64,000 nt of DNA from Taibaiella sp041660405 (GTDB taxonomy: Bacteria > Bacteroidota > Bacteroidia > Chitinophagales > Chitinophagaceae), in NCBI GenBank assembly GCA_041660405.1, contig JBAZWL010000004.1, positions 1 through 64,000 on the forward strand. The letters are read 5' to 3'. The translations under genes were made by a program, and so were the position numbers. This document shows, piece after piece, positions 46,435-54,251 of this stretch; positions within the stretch are counted from its first letter, which is position 1; each line of letters starts with the position of its first letter. The notes beneath the pieces are model-generated. The model worked only from the letters and a program-made list of their open reading frames with translations, had not been told where the DNA came from and did not search any database.

Positions 46435-47787
46435 ATGCCTGAGCAGAAATTTATACAAAATGATCTTTCAGAAAATCAAATTGCCTTCAATAAGCAAAGG
46501 GAAGAATTTATTGGCCTGGAAGATACCAGAAGCGAAGAAGTAGCCGAGATTATTGGAAAAATGCCCCATTGGATTATACGAAGGGGTACAACAATTATAG
46601 CATTGTTATGCGCTGTTATTTTAACAGGGGCTTATTTTTTCAAATATCCGGATATGATATTGGCTAAGGTTACGATTTCATCAGGCAACCCGCCTGTCAA
46701 GCTGGTAGCCAGGAATAGCTTACCTATTCAAAAGATTTTTGTAAAGAACGAACAAGCCATTAAAGCTAATGAAGTGCTTTGTGTTTTTTCAAACGCTGCC
46801 CGCTATGAAGATGTAATGCAGGTTGCCGTACTAGCTGGCACAATGGATACCACCTTAGGTATCAAAAATTTTATTCAGACAGTTGCCTTCCCATCCAAGT
46901 TGCAACTGGGCGATTTACAATCCAATTATGTTGAGCTATTCCAGGCGGTTCAAAACCTTAAATTTTTCTTACAGCATAATACTTATGATGCTACTATAGG
47001 AAGCCTTTCGAAACAGGTAAATTATAGCAGCCAATTACAGACAGAACAAAATAATAAGCAACATCTTCAGCAAAAACAACTAGACATTCAGCAGCGGCAA
47101 TTTGCTGCCGATTCTTCTTTGTTGAATGCAAAAGTGATTTCCAGAGTAGAGTACGAAGAATCTCAAAAGAGAATGCTCGATCAGCAAATGAATTCTGGAA
47201 ATAACAGAACGGTTTCCCTGCAAAACAAGCTCCAGGAAAGTGAGTATGCCAAAAATATAGCTTTAACAACATTGCAAAAACAAAGCGAAGCAAATGATTT
47301 GTTGCAAAAGATGAAAGCTGCTATCCGGAGCTTCCAGGGCGCATTTGCGCAATGGGAGCAAAATTATGTATTAAAGAGTCCGACTGCCGGCAAGGTGTCT
47401 TTCTTTACGATCTGGAAAGAAAATCAATTTGTAACCGCAGGCGAAGGTATCATGATGATTATTCCGCCTACACAGGATTTTGTTGTTCGTGGCACAACTG
47501 GGATGGATCGTTATGGTAAAATAAAAACAGGCCAGAAAGTACTGTTGAAATTACAGGCATATCCTTATGAAGAATATGGTATGCTGGAAGCACAGCTGAC
47601 CAAAAGATCATCAGTAGCTATGGACAATAATTACGCTATTGAAATGAAACTGAAACAGGGACTGGTAACCAACTCTGGCAAAGCAATCCCGACAAATCCA
47701 GTACTGGAGGCTGAAGCTGAAATTATTACAGGGGATAAAAGTATTTTGGAACGGTTGTTTGAGAAAATTATCCAGAAGGTGAAGTAA
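46435..47787 (+). CDS. HlyD-family membrane fusion protein of the exporter
   Basis: 450 aa. One membrane segment (about 51-70), a lipoyl-like part (KIFVKNEQAIKANEVLCVF), a long coiled coil rich in Gln (about 190-310), the second lipoyl half (YVLKSPTAGKVSFF) and a beta-barrel end. It joins the PCAT exporter to an outer-membrane channel. Last gene of the RiPP cluster; its stop abuts the stop of the convergent gene. Confidence 0.9.
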   Translation: MPEQKFIQNDLSENQIAFNKQREEFIGLEDTRSEEVAEIIGKMPHWIIRRGTTIIALLCAVILTGAYFFKYPDMILAKVTISSGNPPVKLVARNSLPIQKIFVKNEQAIKANEVLCVFSNAARYEDVMQVAVLAGTMDTTLGIKNFIQTVAFPSKLQLGDLQSNYVELFQAVQNLKFFLQHNTYDATIGSLSKQVNYSSQLQTEQNNKQHLQQKQLDIQQRQFAADSSLLNAKVISRVEYEESQKRMLDQQMNSGNNRTVSLQNKLQESEYAKNIALTTLQKQSEANDLLQKMKAAIRSFQGAFAQWEQNYVLKSPTAGKVSFFTIWKENQFVTAGEGIMMIIPPTQDFVVRGTTGMDRYGKIKTGQKVLLKLQAYPYEEYGMLEAQLTKRSSVAMDNNYAIEMKLKQGLVTNSGKAIPTNPVLEAEAEIITGDKSILERLFEKIIQKVK

Positions 47788-48525
47788 TTATTTCTGGTCC
47801 ATTATTGTAAGCATCTCAGTAAACGAGTCTTCATCCATATTTTCGAGTGACAGCAGTTTAGGCATCGTGAACTTTTTCCAGGTAGTTTTCGGTTTCGCAG
47901 TTGTTTCTTCAAACATATTACCACCTTCAGTGTGGCTCAATTTTTTAGTGGAGAAATTGATGCTGTATTCACTCATTTCACCACTGGATCTATGAAACTC
48001 CATACTATTAAAGCCGATCAACTCAAATCGCTTATTCTGGTATCGGAACAGGTAATCATGGTTGCTCGTGAACCAGGAACCGCAGCTTAGCCAATATTGG
48101 AAATGCAATCCCAGCACTCCATTCTTAATTGTTATGCCTTCTGTTTCAGCCAAAGGATCTGCAAGGCATGGGCTTACAGTATCATTAGACGGTGGGATGA
48201 AAGCATTATTTTGAGCGACAAGTCTGTAGCTAGGTGTGTTTTTATCCTTAAATAACACGAGCAAGATTCTTGGATTTGCATTTAGCGTGTCGCCACCCAT
48301 GCCTTCATTTTGTATAAAATTTCTTGGATCCGTGTTTTCAATAATTAAGACTCTATCGGGCAAAGAATCTTTATTGAGATCACCTTGGGCACTGTCAATT
48401 AGTTTCCAACCGGCTGGCAAAAAATCGTTTGAATTTTTTCCGGAAGTATTTATCTGTGGTGAGTTGTTTTGAGAAGCTGCAAGGAATCCGATTGTGATTA
48501 AGAAGAGGGTAAGTATCAGGCGCAT
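47788..48525 (-). CDS. Secreted protein, unknown (FG-GAP-like segment)
   Basis: 245 aa with a signal peptide ending FLAASQ. AQGDLNKDSLPDRVLIIE resembles a calcium-binding FG-GAP/VCBS-type segment (DxNxDxxxD). Exported, function unknown. Convergent with hlyD with no gap. Confidence 0.6.
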   Translation of the reverse strand: MRLILTLFLITIGFLAASQNNSPQINTSGKNSNDFLPAGWKLIDSAQGDLNKDSLPDRVLIIENTDPRNFIQNEGMGGDTLNANPRILLVLFKDKNTPSYRLVAQNNAFIPPSNDTVSPCLADPLAETEGITIKNGVLGLHFQYWLSCGSWFTSNHDYLFRYQNKRFELIGFNSMEFHRSSGEMSEYSINFSTKKLSHTEGGNMFEETTAKPKTTWKKFTMPKLLSLENMDEDSFTEMLTIMDQK

Positions 48526-48594
48526 GTTGTACTTTTTGTCAAAGTAAAGGAAATTAATCCTTTAAAATATATGGGGAGATGATGAGGTACCTAA

Positions 48595-48633
48595 CAAAAA
48601 AAACACCCAAACGATTGATTAACAATGTTTGGG
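48595..48633 (-). terminator. Terminator on the minus strand
   Basis: CCCAAAC (48606-48612) and GTTTGGG (48627-48633) with an A run at 48596-48603, which is a T run on the minus strand. It ends the lipoprotein gene at 48782-49138. Confidence 0.8.
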
Positions 48634-48781
48634 CGTCCATCGGTGTAGCGAGGTCAGGGATCTCGCTATAAGAAACACAGGTTACAAATCATTTGATAAT
48701 CATATAACTTCATATATAGCCGAGCTTATATTTACTTCGTTTGCTTGAACTTCTGCTTGAACTTTTTTATGATTATAATAT

Positions 48782-49138
48782 TCACTTACAGTCTTTAAAC
48801 GAGAAGGCAATTACGTATAGATAAAGCGTATCATTCAAATTATGTTTTCTCATAATTTTTTTCCCTTCAGATTTACGTATTTCCGTTAAATATCTTTCAC
48901 GCGGTACGACATCATCCCTATAAAGGGTTTCTGCTAAATCGCGTGTTGTTGATTCCATCTGGCCAATTTCTTTGTTGATATTGCAAATCTGATCAAGAGT
49001 AAGGTTCAGCACGGGATCAACTTTCTTCTCAATAGTATTCGTTTGGGGCGCCAAAGATTGTGACTGTGGTTCTCCAGTCTGGCAGCCAAATAAAATAAGA
49101 ATTATTACTATTAAAGTAACTGCGTTTTGTGTCTTCAT
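48782..49138 (-). CDS. Small lipoprotein near the mobile-element edge
   Basis: 118 aa. Signal peptide with lipobox LFGC (Cys at 19), then a helical, charged domain. Could be an element-borne surface-exclusion-type lipoprotein or a host gene; nothing in its sequence decides this. Confidence 0.55.
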   Translation of the reverse strand: MKTQNAVTLIVIILILFGCQTGEPQSQSLAPQTNTIEKKVDPVLNLTLDQICNINKEIGQMESTTRDLAETLYRDDVVPRERYLTEIRKSEGKKIMRKHNLNDTLYLYVIAFSFKDCK

Positions 49139-49257
49139 AATTTTTGACTATAGTCCGCCACGTTTTGGCGTTATCATTATAGAATTTTGTATTCTAACAT
49201 CAAGTCACATGCGAAAGAAAGATAGTACCCGATTTACATGCCCAAGAGTATCAGCTC

Positions 49258-49740
49258 TCATTTCTTCCCTTCCTTTTTCGGCAAAGGATCATTCTTTTTC
49301 CCATAACCTGGAGTTGAGATTTCCGCGGACCTATGTGCGACTTTTTCTACCTTCTCAGCCTCCGTTGATTTCTCCTGATGCTTGGTTGGAGCTTTTTCAA
49401 GAGGATTGGATATGGTCTTTAAATTAGCGGAAATTATCTTTTGTTCATTCTTAATATCCCACAGTAATGCCATAATATCTTCTGGCTTAAAATCAGATCT
49501 TTCAACATCTTCTACCTTTTGGTTAGAGGATGTTTTGTTTAAATCAAATCGATAAATAAGCAATGCCTTTATTTGTTGTTCCCCTCCTACGTCTTTTTTC
49601 GAAAGCGCAGTTCTGTTGTATCCGATTGCCTCAGCAATTGTCTCTTGCGTAATGCCTGGGTTGTCTTTTTGTATCAATATAATTAAATCCTTGATGGATT
49701 TTTTTTCCAACGGGCTTTTAAAAACATGAAATTGGGGCAT
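49258..49740 (-). CDS. Phage-type HTH regulator (probable repressor)
   Basis: 160 aa. An N-terminal HTH region (about 16-50, ITQETIAEAIGYNRTALSK) is followed by a linker and a Lys/Glu-rich tail with KKNDPLPKKEGKK at the end; there is no peptidase S24 domain. It is divergent from the early genes and faces a nested palindrome at 49797-49838, which is the layout of a phage or ICE switch. Proposed as the element's repressor; inferred from context. Confidence 0.65.
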   Translation of the reverse strand: MPQFHVFKSPLEKKSIKDLIILIQKDNPGITQETIAEAIGYNRTALSKKDVGGEQQIKALLIYRFDLNKTSSNQKVEDVERSDFKPEDIMALLWDIKNEQKIISANLKTISNPLEKAPTKHQEKSTEAEKVEKVAHRSAEISTPGYGKKNDPLPKKEGKK

Positions 49741-49796
49741 ATTATTATATTATAATATAATTTCTTTGACGCTTCCAGCATACATTACAGTTAACA

Positions 49797-49838
49797 AATG
49801 TTCGTTTTTAGAACACATGTGTTCTTTTTTGGAACATT
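49797..49838. promoter_or_regulatory. Nested palindromic operator between divergent regulators
   Basis: AATGTTC-N7-GAACACATGTGTTC-N7-GAACATT. The central AGAACACATGTGTTCT (49810-49825) is a perfect 16-base palindrome, and the outer half sites TGTTC (49799-49803) and GAACA (49832-49836) pair with it at equal spacing (7 bases each), so four half sites are arranged symmetrically. Typical of cooperative binding by a dimeric repressor. Confidence 0.75.
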
Positions 49839-49844
49839 CAATAC

Positions 49845-49853
49845 TATATTTGC
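49845..49853 (+). promoter_or_regulatory. -7 element of the rightward early promoter
   Basis: TATATTTGC fits TAnnTTTG just beyond the operator; a TTG at 17-23 bases upstream is missing, as that stretch is operator. Repressor binding would block it. Confidence 0.5.
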
Positions 49854-49889
49854 ATTGTAGTTACGAACGAACGTAAAACCTTATTCAAT

Positions 49890-49913
49890 ATTACACGCAA
49901 AATTACACGCAAA
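49890..49913 (+). repeat. Tandem duplication ATTACACGCAAA
   Basis: Two adjoining copies of a 12-base unit (49890-49901, 49902-49913) in the leader of the early genes. Two small hairpins follow (ACCTAT/ATAGGT and AATCAGT/ACTGATT). Confidence 0.55.
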
Positions 49914-49989
49914 ACAAATAACGACCTATACCTGCGGATAGGTATTTTAGAAAATCAGTCTTTTTACTGATTATATAATAAAACTAAAT

Positions 49990-50223
49990 ATGGCATCACC
50001 ATTGGAGATAGTTGAAGTTAAAAAGTCATTTAGGGACAAAGTCAAAAAGAAGGTAAGTCGAACTGCCGGTAAGAAAAGACTTAAGGAGTCCCTCAATGTT
50101 TCATACGGCACCATTGGTAGATTGATTAACCCTGGTATTGTACGCCTAAGCACGTTGCAATTATTCGTTGCATACTTGGAAGGCCCTGATGCACAAGTAG
50201 AGGAATATATTTCGAAAGATTAG
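49990..50223 (+). CDS. Small HTH DNA-binding protein (Cro-like)
   Basis: 77 aa, basic. KKRLKESLNVSYGTIGRLINPGI (positions about 28-50; key residues V-S-x-G-T-I-G-R) looks like a Cro/phage HTH. First gene rightward of the operator. Overlap spacing to the next gene is one base, so an early operon starts here. Confidence 0.6.
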   Translation: MASPLEIVEVKKSFRDKVKKKVSRTAGKKRLKESLNVSYGTIGRLINPGIVRLSTLQLFVAYLEGPDAQVEEYISKD

Positions 50224-50224
50224 T

Positions 50225-50440
50225 ATGGAAGCCATTTCAAAATTAGAAATACAATTGTTGGCGTTGCGTGATGCCGCTGATTCGGCCCTGATTGAGTTGG
50301 AGCAAATTAAAGCCGAAACTCATCGGGCGGATCAGAACAAAGATAACATATCACGCCACCTCAATATGCTGAATACAAAAAGTTGGGGGAAGTTAAAAAC
50401 CACTGAAAAAAAAAATCATGAAAAGAAAAAACCGAATTGA
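50225..50440 (+). CDS. Small coiled-coil protein, unknown
   Basis: 71 aa, helical, with a basic C-terminus. Follows the HTH gene directly. No family recognised. Confidence 0.5.
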   Translation: MEAISKLEIQLLALRDAADSALIELEQIKAETHRADQNKDNISRHLNMLNTKSWGKLKTTEKKNHEKKKPN

Positions 50441-50507
50441 CCGAATACTAACAGTTTTTTACGCACTCTCTTTTATTGGACTTGCTATATTCCTTTTGAC
50501 AAAATAA
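50418..50507 (+). CDS. 29-aa single-pass membrane peptide
   Basis: ATG 50418, TAA 50505-50507, overlapping the preceding gene by 23 bases in another frame. A basic N-terminus (KRKNRIDR) is followed by one hydrophobic stretch (ILTVFYALSFIGLAIFLL). Small membrane peptides of this kind are common in phage early regions. Expression is inferred. Confidence 0.4.
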   Translation: MKRKNRIDRILTVFYALSFIGLAIFLLTK

Positions 50508-50564
50508 AAAAAGCCCCTGCGGTAACAGGAGCTAATATTTACTAACAATAAATCTATAACGCAA

Positions 50565-50891
50565 ATGTACGAAAATCAAAGAATATCCGACTTAATTCTT
50601 CTGCTTATTGACTGTGACTGGAAACCTGTAACAACTAAGCGCTTCTACAGTGAGTTCCAAAAGGGTGACAGAATATTGACCCTTACAGAAGAAGACGGTG
50701 ATTGTACCCTTCTCTGCAAAAACGTAATTCCTGATTACAAAGTTATCCAGCTGCCTTTCCTTGCTAAGATAGATTTTTCAGCACTCTATCACATCCTGGA
50801 AGCCTACGGTGTTACTACTCTAATGGGCCTCGCAAAAAAACTTAAAATTGAAGCTCCACGTATTGTTGAATCAGCAATGGAGGTGGCGTGA
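50565..50891 (+). CDS. Hypothetical early protein
   Basis: 108 aa, soluble, no recognised domain; the last bases overlap the next start (TGATG). Confidence 0.55.
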   Translation: MYENQRISDLILLLIDCDWKPVTTKRFYSEFQKGDRILTLTEEDGDCTLLCKNVIPDYKVIQLPFLAKIDFSALYHILEAYGVTTLMGLAKKLKIEAPRIVESAMEVA

Positions 50892-51109
50892 TGGAAATCG
50901 TTTATACAGTTGTCGCCTGCTGCATAGTTGCTTTATCACTGTTCGCATACATGCTTTTAGAAATACTCAGGCTTCATGATATACGTACTAAGCCTACAAA
51001 CCCAACAAATACACATGAAAAATCTCGCAATGGCCGTGATGGCCGTAATGAAAGAAGTAAAGACAATAGAAAAAAATCTTTCGGTTGGCTTTGGCACAAA
51101 CAGGTATAA
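50891..51109 (+). CDS. Small membrane protein of the early region
   Basis: 72 aa. One membrane segment (about 4-24) and a basic Arg/Asn-rich tail. Starts in the stop of the previous gene and overlaps the ERF start in a different frame. Confidence 0.5.
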   Translation: MEIVYTVVACCIVALSLFAYMLLEILRLHDIRTKPTNPTNTHEKSRNGRDGRNERSKDNRKKSFGWLWHKQV

Positions 51110-51662
51110 CGCTGTATCGGATAAGGATGTGAAGACGAGTGTGCGGGAGGTAATGCTTAACCATGGCCTTTGTATCCTGCCGGTAGGAATCAATGCCACT
51201 GTTCACATCACAGGACGCAACAATGCAGAAAATAGTATTGAATCTGTTTTGACTGAGGTTAACACCGAGTACATGCTTTTACATGAATGTGGCGAAAGCT
51301 TGATAGTTAAAGGTTATGGCCAGGGCTTGGACTCGGGGGACAAAGGCGCCGGGATGGCCACTACTTACGCACTGAAGTATGCCCTGCTAAACATGTTCCT
51401 CATTCCTACTGGTAAGATCGATGATGCCGATAACAAGCATTCAGATGAAAAGCCTTCTGAAAATGGCCTGATGGACCAAGTAACCAAAGCGGTTGCGGCG
51501 CTTAAGGACTGTAAGAATATTGAGGATTTAAAAGACCTAAGATATTCCTTATCTCCAGAAGTCCAGGGACATAAAGCATTTGTGGAAGCTGCAAAAAATA
51601 AGAATGCTCAATTATTGAAAACAAAAAAAGTGGCCGGTAAACACCTGGTACCAACTGAATAA
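51015..51662 (+). CDS. ERF-family single-strand annealing protein
   Basis: 215 aa from ATG 51015 (frame open to 50976). YGQGLDSGDKGAGMATTYALK and NMFLIPTG are the ERF signature, preceded by KNLSVGFGTNRYNAVSDKDV. ERF proteins anneal complementary strands in phage recombination. The exonuclease gene starts two bases later, a usual exo/annealing pairing. Confidence 0.88.
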   Translation: MKNLAMAVMAVMKEVKTIEKNLSVGFGTNRYNAVSDKDVKTSVREVMLNHGLCILPVGINATVHITGRNNAENSIESVLTEVNTEYMLLHECGESLIVKGYGQGLDSGDKGAGMATTYALKYALLNMFLIPTGKIDDADNKHSDEKPSENGLMDQVTKAVAALKDCKNIEDLKDLRYSLSPEVQGHKAFVEAAKNKNAQLLKTKKVAGKHLVPTE

Positions 51663-51664
51663 AT

Positions 51665-52420
51665 ATGAACAGAATTGCTTTAGAGAGGCCTATAGCCTTC
51701 CTCGACCTTGAGACCACCGGAAAAGGTACCGATGCCCGTATTGTAGAAATAGCTATTGTCAAATTACTTCCTGATGGTAAACGCGATAGTATGAGATGGT
51801 TGGTAAACCCCGTGATTGAAATACCTGCTGACGCCTCGGCTATCCACGGCATTACCAACGAGGATGTTGTTAGTTGCCCAAAGTTCAAAGATGTGGCCGT
51901 TGATGTGTTTCAATTTATCAACGGGTGTGACCTGGCCGGTTATAACAGCAACTATTTTGATATTCCTATCCTATACAAGGAATTCCTTATTGCCGGTATT
52001 GAGTGGCGATACAACGAGGTTAGGATGATTGATGTATCCGTGATCTTTAAAAGGAAAAACTCCAGGACACTGGCAGCCGCCTATGAGTTTTATATGGGTA
52101 TTGAAATGGAAAACGCCCACAGTGCAGTAGCCGATGTAAATGCAACCATTGATATCTTCCTTAAGCAAACCGAGGCTCATGAGGACTTGCCAAATACAAT
52201 GGATGAGCTGCACCTGTATTGTAACTACGATAGGCCTATGCTTGATCTATCTGGATGGTTTGGACTTGACCAGGATGGAGACATTGTTTTCCTTAAGGGA
52301 AAGTTCAGGCAAACCAAGGCTAAACTGGAGGTTGATTATTTGAAATGGATGCTCGGTTCACCAACATTTTCCCAGGACGTAAAGAATGTCTGTAACAGCA
52401 TCATAGCGACGAAAAAATAA
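51665..52420 (+). CDS. DnaQ-like 3'-5' exonuclease
   Basis: 251 aa. DEDD exonuclease motifs: FLDLETTG (first Asp and Glu), LAGYNSNYFDIPIL (second Asp) and AHSAVADVNATI (His and third Asp, DEDDh type), in about residues 8-165; the C-terminal part is unassigned. Likely works with the ERF protein in replication or recombination. Confidence 0.88.
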   Translation: MNRIALERPIAFLDLETTGKGTDARIVEIAIVKLLPDGKRDSMRWLVNPVIEIPADASAIHGITNEDVVSCPKFKDVAVDVFQFINGCDLAGYNSNYFDIPILYKEFLIAGIEWRYNEVRMIDVSVIFKRKNSRTLAAAYEFYMGIEMENAHSAVADVNATIDIFLKQTEAHEDLPNTMDELHLYCNYDRPMLDLSGWFGLDQDGDIVFLKGKFRQTKAKLEVDYLKWMLGSPTFSQDVKNVCNSIIATKK

Positions 52421-52445
52421 TTATTAATCTTTTACACCTCTCCTT

Positions 52446-52829
52446 ATGAGACTGATAAAGAAAAAGATCATTAAGCGCGAAGACGATGCTGCCTATATGA
52501 TCCGGTACACACTGTTTACCTGCAGGTGGTTTTCTGTAAAAATTCACAATATCCTTTTGAGCGATCCGAGTTGTTTGCATGATCATCCCTGGGCCTTTAT
52601 AACGTTCCTGTTTAAGGGTGGATATGTTGAGCACACGCCAACGGGAAGTAAGGTATATGGCAAAGGCAGCTTATTATACCGACCAGCCAGCTACATACAT
52701 AAATTGGAAATACATCAGCCGGTATGGTCGTTTGTGATCACTTTTAAAAAGGTGCGAAAGTGGGGTTTCATAACTCCGAGGGGTTGGGTAGAATGGTTCA
52801 AGTACAAGCCTCAAAATAACTGCGAGTAA
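52446..52829 (+). CDS. Small cupin-like phage protein
   Basis: 127 aa, beta-rich. LHDHPWAFITFLFKGGY followed by Y-x-P-A-x-Y-I-H-K-L-E suggests a cupin barrel with His residues at metal positions. Common in phages of this phylum; function unknown. Confidence 0.6.
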   Translation: MRLIKKKIIKREDDAAYMIRYTLFTCRWFSVKIHNILLSDPSCLHDHPWAFITFLFKGGYVEHTPTGSKVYGKGSLLYRPASYIHKLEIHQPVWSFVITFKKVRKWGFITPRGWVEWFKYKPQNNCE

Positions 52830-52861
52830 CATTTCATCATTCATTATAAACAATAACATCT

Positions 52862-53317
52862 ATGAGTACAGTAGTGATAACTGCCGAGAATGCCCAAAAA
52901 GCTTTCGATTCCGCAAATCAGGAAACAAAAAACACCTTGGCAATCCTTATGCCAGATGTATTTAAAAGACCCATTATGGACCGCGTAAAGTCCTGGGAGG
53001 ATCTATGCTCTATCAAAGGAATTGATCCAGTTTATTCTTTGCCCTACCCCAATGAACAAAGTGACCACGAAAAGGCCGTTAATGCCCTGCATAAGATCAT
53101 GACCATTGCAGATCTATTTAACCAGGAAGCCGAATTTACTGGTAATCATTATTATCCCTATTTCGACATTTCCGGTGGTGGTTTTTCTTTCCGCGGCTAC
53201 AGCTACGATTACACGTATTCGACTGTCGGGGCTCGCCTTTGCTTTCATTCAAAGCAGCATGCCATCTATGCCGGGAAACAGTTTATCGACATCTACAAGC
53301 TGTACCACACCAAATAA
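52862..53317 (+). CDS. DGR target protein 1
   Basis: 151 aa. Residues from 40 onward match target 2: SWEDLCSIKGIDPVYSLP, then YYPYFDISGGGFSF, the variable stretch (residues 111-122) and VGARLCF...YAGKQFIDIYKLYH. The variable repeat codes for RGYSYDYTYSTV. No signal, membrane or tail-fibre features. The extra N-terminal 40 residues are not shared. It resembles small uncharacterised proteins I recall from Bacteroidota phages. Diversified positions are Tyr/Ser/Asp/Arg-rich, as expected for a binding surface. Confidence 0.8.
   Translation: MSTVVITAENAQKAFDSANQETKNTLAILMPDVFKRPIMDRVKSWEDLCSIKGIDPVYSLPYPNEQSDHEKAVNALHKIMTIADLFNQEAEFTGNHYYPYFDISGGGFSFRGYSYDYTYSTVGARLCFHSKQHAIYAGKQFIDIYKLYHTK
53170..53239 (+). 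repeat. DGR variable repeat VR1
   Basis: Matches the template at 54153-54222. In the 36-base core (53192-53227) seven positions differ, all at template adenines. The 3' end reads GTCGGGGCTCGCCTT, shared by all VRs but not the template (IMH versus IMH*). Confidence 0.9.
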
Positions 53318-53346
53318 TTTCTTTTCAACTCTTCAAAATATCCATT

Positions 53347-53694
53347 ATGAATTTCAAACAATTCAACTCCTGGGAAGACATCTGCAAACATAAAGGTGTC
53401 GATCCTGTGCAGTCACTCCCTTTTCCGGAGCCAACAACCAGTTATGAGGTAGGTATGAATGCCTTCCATAAGGTAACGACGATTCGTGAGGTGCTAAATG
53501 AAGGCACCGAGCATGATGGTTACTATTATTATCCTTGGTTTGATCGTTCCGGTGGTGGTTTTTCTTTCGTCGGCTACCGCTGCGCTTACACGGGTTCGCG
53601 TGTCGGGGCTCGCCTTTCTTATAATACCTCCGATATAGCAACCCATGCCGGGAAAACCTTTATCGAGGAATACAAGGAGCTGCACAATCTATAA
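53347..53694 (+). CDS. DGR target protein 2
   Basis: 115 aa from ATG 53347 (the open frame begins at 53239 but overlaps target 1). SWEDICKHKGVDPVQSLPFP, YYYPWFDRSGGGFSF, variable residues VGYRCAYTGSRV (75-86), VGARLSY and a final helix. It is the most diversified copy, with 12 of 15 template adenines changed. Paralogous to target 1 over its full length. Confidence 0.8.
   Translation: MNFKQFNSWEDICKHKGVDPVQSLPFPEPTTSYEVGMNAFHKVTTIREVLNEGTEHDGYYYYPWFDRSGGGFSFVGYRCAYTGSRVGARLSYNTSDIATHAGKTFIEEYKELHNL
53547..53616 (+). repeat. DGR variable repeat VR2
   Basis: Core 53569-53604; 12 differences from the template, all at adenines (for example template AAC becomes GTC and CGC; AAT becomes GGT and CGT). 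Confidence 0.92.
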
Positions 53695-53726
53695 TTCATC
53701 ACCTTTTCAAACCAGTAATATTTAAA

Positions 53727-54110
53727 ATGGAATTCAAAAATATTAAATCATTCGAGGATGCGTGTAAGGTCAACAATGAAGATCCTACCTGCTTACCTGA
53801 TGTCAGTATGCTGTCAAAAGAAGATGGTGAATTTCTGATAAACATATTCAAGCTGACCAAAATAGTTAAGGCTATTAATGGTACCTGGGTTCCTGATTAT
53901 GGAAACCATGATCAAAGGAAGTACTTCCTATGGTTTGAGATTGAAGAAGATTACGTTCCGGGTTCCGGTGGTGGTTTTTCTTTCTGCGGCTGCGCTGACG
54001 CGTTTTCGACTGTCGGGGCTCGCCTTGTTTTCGAGACGAGGGAACAGGCAGAGTATGCTGCAGAGCAATTCCTTGACTTGTACAAAAAGGTACACCTGAT
54101 CATTAAGTAA
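53727..54110 (+). CDS. DGR target protein 3
   Basis: 127 aa. SFEDACKVNNEDPTCLPDV, KYFLWFEIEEDYVPGSGGGFSF, variable residues CGCADAFSTV (87-96), VGARLVFETREQAEYAAEQFLDLYK. It is more distant from targets 1 and 2, and the loop is two residues shorter. The spacer between it and the RT gene holds the template. Confidence 0.8.
   Translation: MEFKNIKSFEDACKVNNEDPTCLPDVSMLSKEDGEFLINIFKLTKIVKAINGTWVPDYGNHDQRKYFLWFEIEEDYVPGSGGGFSFCGCADAFSTVGARLVFETREQAEYAAEQFLDLYKKVHLIIK
53956..54026 (+). repeat. DGR variable repeat VR3
   Basis: Core 53985-54014, with two codons deleted relative to the template; of the 12 remaining adenines ten are changed, and no other base. Identity to the template extends farther upstream (TTCCGGGTTCCGG) than in VR1/VR2. 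Confidence 0.88.
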
Positions 54111-54123
54111 AACATTAGGGCTG

Positions 54124-54239
54124 TGCGCTACCTGTGCTGTAGGTCTTCCGGGTTCCGGTGGTGGTTTTTCTTTCAACGACTACAACTACGATAACACGAA
54201 TTCGAATGTCAGGGCTCATCTATGTAATTACGTAGCGCA
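54124..54239 (+). ncRNA. DGR template RNA (TR 54153-54222)
   Basis: The template repeat runs 54153-54222 between target 3 and the RT. Its core (54175-54210) is AAC/AAT-rich (15 adenines in 36 bases), a codon choice that lets adenine mutagenesis reach many residues without stops. The 3' IMH* reads GTCAGGGCTCATCTA. TGCGCTAC (54124-54131) and GTAGCGCA (54232-54239) are inverted copies flanking the repeat and could close a stem bringing the RNA ends together. Confidence 0.88.
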
Positions 54240-54251
54240 GGCCTTGCCCAC

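Noticed and set aside
53170..54222. The four GGTGGTGGTTTTTC repeats as a CRISPR or simple gene duplication
   Set aside because: Spacing is hundreds of bases, copies lie in coding sequence, and the differences are restricted to template adenines, which only a DGR explains.
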